Source: Nonomuraea sp. NBC_00507 (GTDB lineage: Bacteria; Actinomycetota; Actinomycetes; Streptosporangiales; Streptosporangiaceae). Taken from it: 64,000 nt of DNA. The notes beneath the pieces are model-generated. The model did not search any database, was not told the origin of the DNA, and saw only the letters and a program-made list of their open reading frames with translations. Location: positions 12,524,001 through 12,588,000 of the forward strand of contig NZ_CP107853.1 of assembly GCF_036013525.1 (NCBI RefSeq), in the 5' to 3' direction. The translations under genes were made by a program, and so were the position numbers. Below are positions 62,440 to 64,000 of the stretch, in pieces (position 1 is the stretch's first letter; each line of letters opens with the position of its first letter).

Positions 62440-62943
62440 TCATCGGGGCTCGGGGCTTCGCCCCCATCCCCGCGGCGAGAGGGCTTCCCAGCCCTCTCGC
62501 GCTCTCCCGGCCTTGACGGCAAAGCCGGGAACCGACCGAACCTTTACCGCAAGAAACCCACGTTTGCACCCTTGCCAACCACCGCAACCGTAACGGCAGT
62601 TCGGCAGGGTCCTCAGCAGCCCCCTGAGCCCATGACGTGCCTCGGTGATTGCGAACTTTCGGGCCTGTTCGTAAGCGGCGTTGCTGCGCCAAGGGCTGGG
62701 CCGACGATAGTACGCCGCGCCGATCTCCTCTATGGCAACGTCACGGCTCGGCGTGCGAAGCCGGCCGCCCCATGAGTCACGACCGTTGCCGATATGGGCG
62801 CTGAATGTCAAAGCTGTCTCGATGTCGGCAGGATCAATGCGGGCTACCTGTACCTGGCGCTCGCGCAAGGCTCTAATAACCATGTTGGCTGTCTCGTCAA
62901 TCAATGACGTGACAACCAACACGGTTTGTGGCGTTGGCGGCAT
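62440..62943 (-). pseudogene. tgmB: TgmB-like ATP-grasp RiPP maturase, truncated
   Basis: From the ATG at 62943, one base after the precursor gene, the first 118 residues match the N-terminal half of TgmB/MvdD-type ATP-grasp RiPP maturases: VLVVTSLIDETANMVIRALR, AAYYRRPSPW, EARHGLRGLLRTLPNCRY. After about 62590 the frame runs on through hairpin-rich sequence and stops at 62440 (167 residues). A normal TgmB is about 300 residues or more, so the ATP-grasp catalytic domain is absent. TgmB makes ester or amide cross-links in its precursor; this one should be inactive. Confidence 0.78.
62476..62499. terminator. Strong hairpin in the truncated TgmB reading frame
   Basis: cgagagggct-tccc-agccctctcg is a perfect 10-bp stem with a 4-nt loop. 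Another hairpin, tcccggc at 62505-62511 with gccggga at 62524-62530, is next to it. They mark sequence that is intergenic in character inside the open frame. Confidence 0.6.
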
Positions 62944-62944
62944 G

Positions 62945-63190
62945 TCAGTCGTTGGAATCGTCCGCGACCTGCTGGCCGCTACCGGAGCCGTCCGAGCCGC
63001 TGTTTTCATCCGACATGGTTACCGTTCCGCGCTGCATGTCCACGATCGCGCCGCTGGCGTCATAGAACTGCGTGAGCTGCGTCTCGGGGTCGAACTCGAT
63101 GGTCGCGTACGCTGTCGGGGGCGCTGGGGATGGCTGGGTCATTCGACCCAAACCCCATGGCCGCACGGGCTGATCTTGCGTCAAGGTCAT
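62945..63190 (-). CDS. tgmA: TgmA-type graspetide precursor peptide
   Basis: The 81-residue peptide has the RPWGLGRM leader motif and the YATIEFDPETQLTQFYDASG segment with DMQRG that mark putative ATP-grasp-modified RiPP precursors (TgmA family), followed by a Ser/Gly/Asp-rich tail (MSDENSGSDGSGSGQQ). Asp/Glu and Ser/Thr in the tail are candidate cross-link residues. GGAGG lies 6 nt before the ATG. The maturase starts one base after its stop. As the maturase here is truncated, modification would need a TgmB from elsewhere. Confidence 0.82.
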   Translation of the reverse strand: MTLTQDQPVRPWGLGRMTQPSPAPPTAYATIEFDPETQLTQFYDASGAIVDMQRGTVTMSDENSGSDGSGSGQQVADDSND

Positions 63191-63301
63191 TTGAAGCCTC
63201 CACGTAGGGAACTCGTCTCAACCTGACGCTAGATTCACCCGACGGTGAAGGCCATATGTGACCGTTGTTTGTGGCGAAACAAACAGGAACGCAGAAGCAG
63301 T

Positions 63302-63335
63302 AAAGCCCCCGATGTAATGCAACATCGAGGGCTTT
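63302..63335. terminator. Terminator after the DUF397 gene
   Basis: aaagccc-c-cgatgt and acatcg-a-gggcttt form a 13-bp stem with one mismatch and a 7-nt loop. It lies 9 nt beyond the DUF397 stop on the minus strand. Confidence 0.75.
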
Positions 63336-63343
63336 GCGACATT

Positions 63344-63562
63344 CTAGAAGTCGAATTCGCCCTTTTTTGCGCCGTCTACGAAGGCTGCCCACACGGAGCC
63401 TCTGACGACGAACGGGGCCTGGTCAGGTGCCTCCGTGTCGCGGATGCCCACACGTCCGTCAGACAGGGAGGCAACCTCCAGGCAGTTGCCGTTGTTCGCG
63501 CCCGACGCCTTGGCCTTGCGCCACTCGGCGCGGGCCAGTTCGTCGGACAGGCCCTCACTCAT
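63344..63562 (-). CDS. DUF397-domain protein
   Basis: This 72-residue protein has the DUF397 signature: EWRKAKASGANNGNCLEVA, VGIRDTEAPDQAPFVV and VWAAFVDGAKKGEFDF. DUF397 proteins pair with XRE-type regulators in actinomycetes, often near developmental or toxin-antitoxin-like genes. The start (ATGAGTGAGG) overlaps the XRE gene's end by 8 nt; an ATG two codons earlier is possible. Confidence 0.88.
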   Translation of the reverse strand: MSEGLSDELARAEWRKAKASGANNGNCLEVASLSDGRVGIRDTEAPDQAPFVVRGSVWAAFVDGAKKGEFDF

Positions 63563-64000
63563 CCTCATACCTCGCTTGCATCTCGCGAATCACGTCCTTG
63601 GTCACATGTAGGGGGTGCGCCCATGCGCGGATCGTGTCGTATCTCAGGCTAATGCCCTGAATCTCGTCCAAACGATCGGTTACTCGGCCGTTGCTAGCGG
63701 ACTCCAGGTAAGCCCAGTCGCGCGCTGCGGGAAGCTGAGCGATGGCGAACCCGCCCAGCAGACCAGTGGTTGCGCCTGCCTCAAGCGGCACCACCTGAAG
63801 AGTGATCTTGGGGTGATCCATCAAGGTTACGAGGCGTTCAAGCTGTTCGCGCATGATCTTCTTGCCGCCAATAGGACGATGCAAAACGCCCTCGTCCATC
63901 ACGGCCGCGAAGATCGGAGACGACGGCCCGTTGAAGATGGTTTGCCTCTGAAGCCGCGCCTCAAGCGCCTGATCTACCTCCTCATCGGTCGCGCCTGGGA
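63555..64000 (-). CDS. XRE-family regulator with DUF5753 domain, C-terminal part (5' end outside window)
   Basis: The visible 147 codons are a DUF5753 effector domain: TDEEVDQALEARLQRQ, FAAVMDEGVLHRPIGGKKIM, VTLMDHPKITLQVVPLEAGA, LRYDTIRAWAHPLHVTKDVI. In this family the N-terminal part is an XRE helix-turn-helix, which lies beyond the window edge. The reading frame runs through the edge without a stop. It is the first gene of a pair with DUF397. Confidence 0.9.
   Translation of the reverse strand, partial: PGATDEEVDQALEARLQRQTIFNGPSSPIFAAVMDEGVLHRPIGGKKIMREQLERLVTLMDHPKITLQVVPLEAGATTGLLGGFAIAQLPAARDWAYLESASNGRVTDRLDEIQGISLRYDTIRAWAHPLHVTKDVIREMQARYEDE

Noticed and set aside
1..64000. tRNA or rRNA genes
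   Set aside because: No cloverleaf-like or ribosomal RNA sequence was noticed by eye; a covariance search would be needed to exclude a tRNA fully.

Overview
The window is high-GC DNA from a filamentous actinomycete. It uses many GTG and some TTG starts, many 4-nt ATGA/GTGA stop-start overlaps, a DUF397/XRE pair and a type VII (ESX) secretion locus. The family mix suggests Streptosporangiaceae (Nonomuraea-like); that is inference, because no rRNA or tRNA gene is present to test it.

Layout. (1) 1-1300 is accessory and partly decayed: the 3' part of an IscB nuclease gene cut by the window edge, a frameshifted MarR-type regulator, and a 38-codon remnant of a paralogue of the next gene. (2) 1471-11778, all minus strand, is a Tad/Flp pilus operon: CpaB-like SAF protein, CpaE/TadZ-like ATPase, TadA ATPase, TadB, TadC, Flp pilin, three TadE/TadG-like minor pilins, a LysM-BTAD membrane protein, a lipoprotein and a secreted protein. 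Almost every junction overlaps by 4-8 nt. (3) 12132-45650 is a large ESX region. It holds an FHA-bearing FtsK/EssC-like ATPase, an M23 peptidase, EccB, EccD, EccC, mycosin, about ten WXG100-type or proline-rich candidate substrates, two YbaB/EbfC-like proteins, a WXG100-lytic transglycosylase fusion, a probable pseudokinase and a 2070-residue CpnT-like protein. An O-methyltransferase gene (19591-20592) is embedded in it. No EccE or EccA was recognised.

(4) 45777-53476 is mostly housekeeping or small accessory genes: an SDR and a biotin-dependent carboxylase alpha chain, a TPM-like membrane protein, two GNAT acetyltransferases, an SCO6745-family protein, a CGNR zinc-finger regulator and a glycolipid-binding-domain protein. 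(5) 53482-62273 is a sugar catabolism unit: LacI repressor, GH3 beta-glucosidase with a perfect 16-bp operator, ROK regulator with its own inverted repeat, and a divergent solute-binding protein/permease/permease transporter without its own ATPase. (6) 62276-64000 holds a stem-loop-rich stretch, a TgmA-type graspetide precursor with a truncated TgmB maturase, and a DUF397/XRE-DUF5753 pair cut by the window edge.

How it fits together: EccB, EccC, EccD and MycP would form the export machine. The WXG100-type proteins and their long proline-rich partners look like substrates, and the WXG100-SLT fusion and M23 peptidase could open peptidoglycan locally. The strongest leads are the giant modular protein with no recognisable toxin tip or immunity gene, a 106-residue four-cysteine C-terminal module shared by the M23 peptidase and the pseudokinase, and the decayed graspetide locus.
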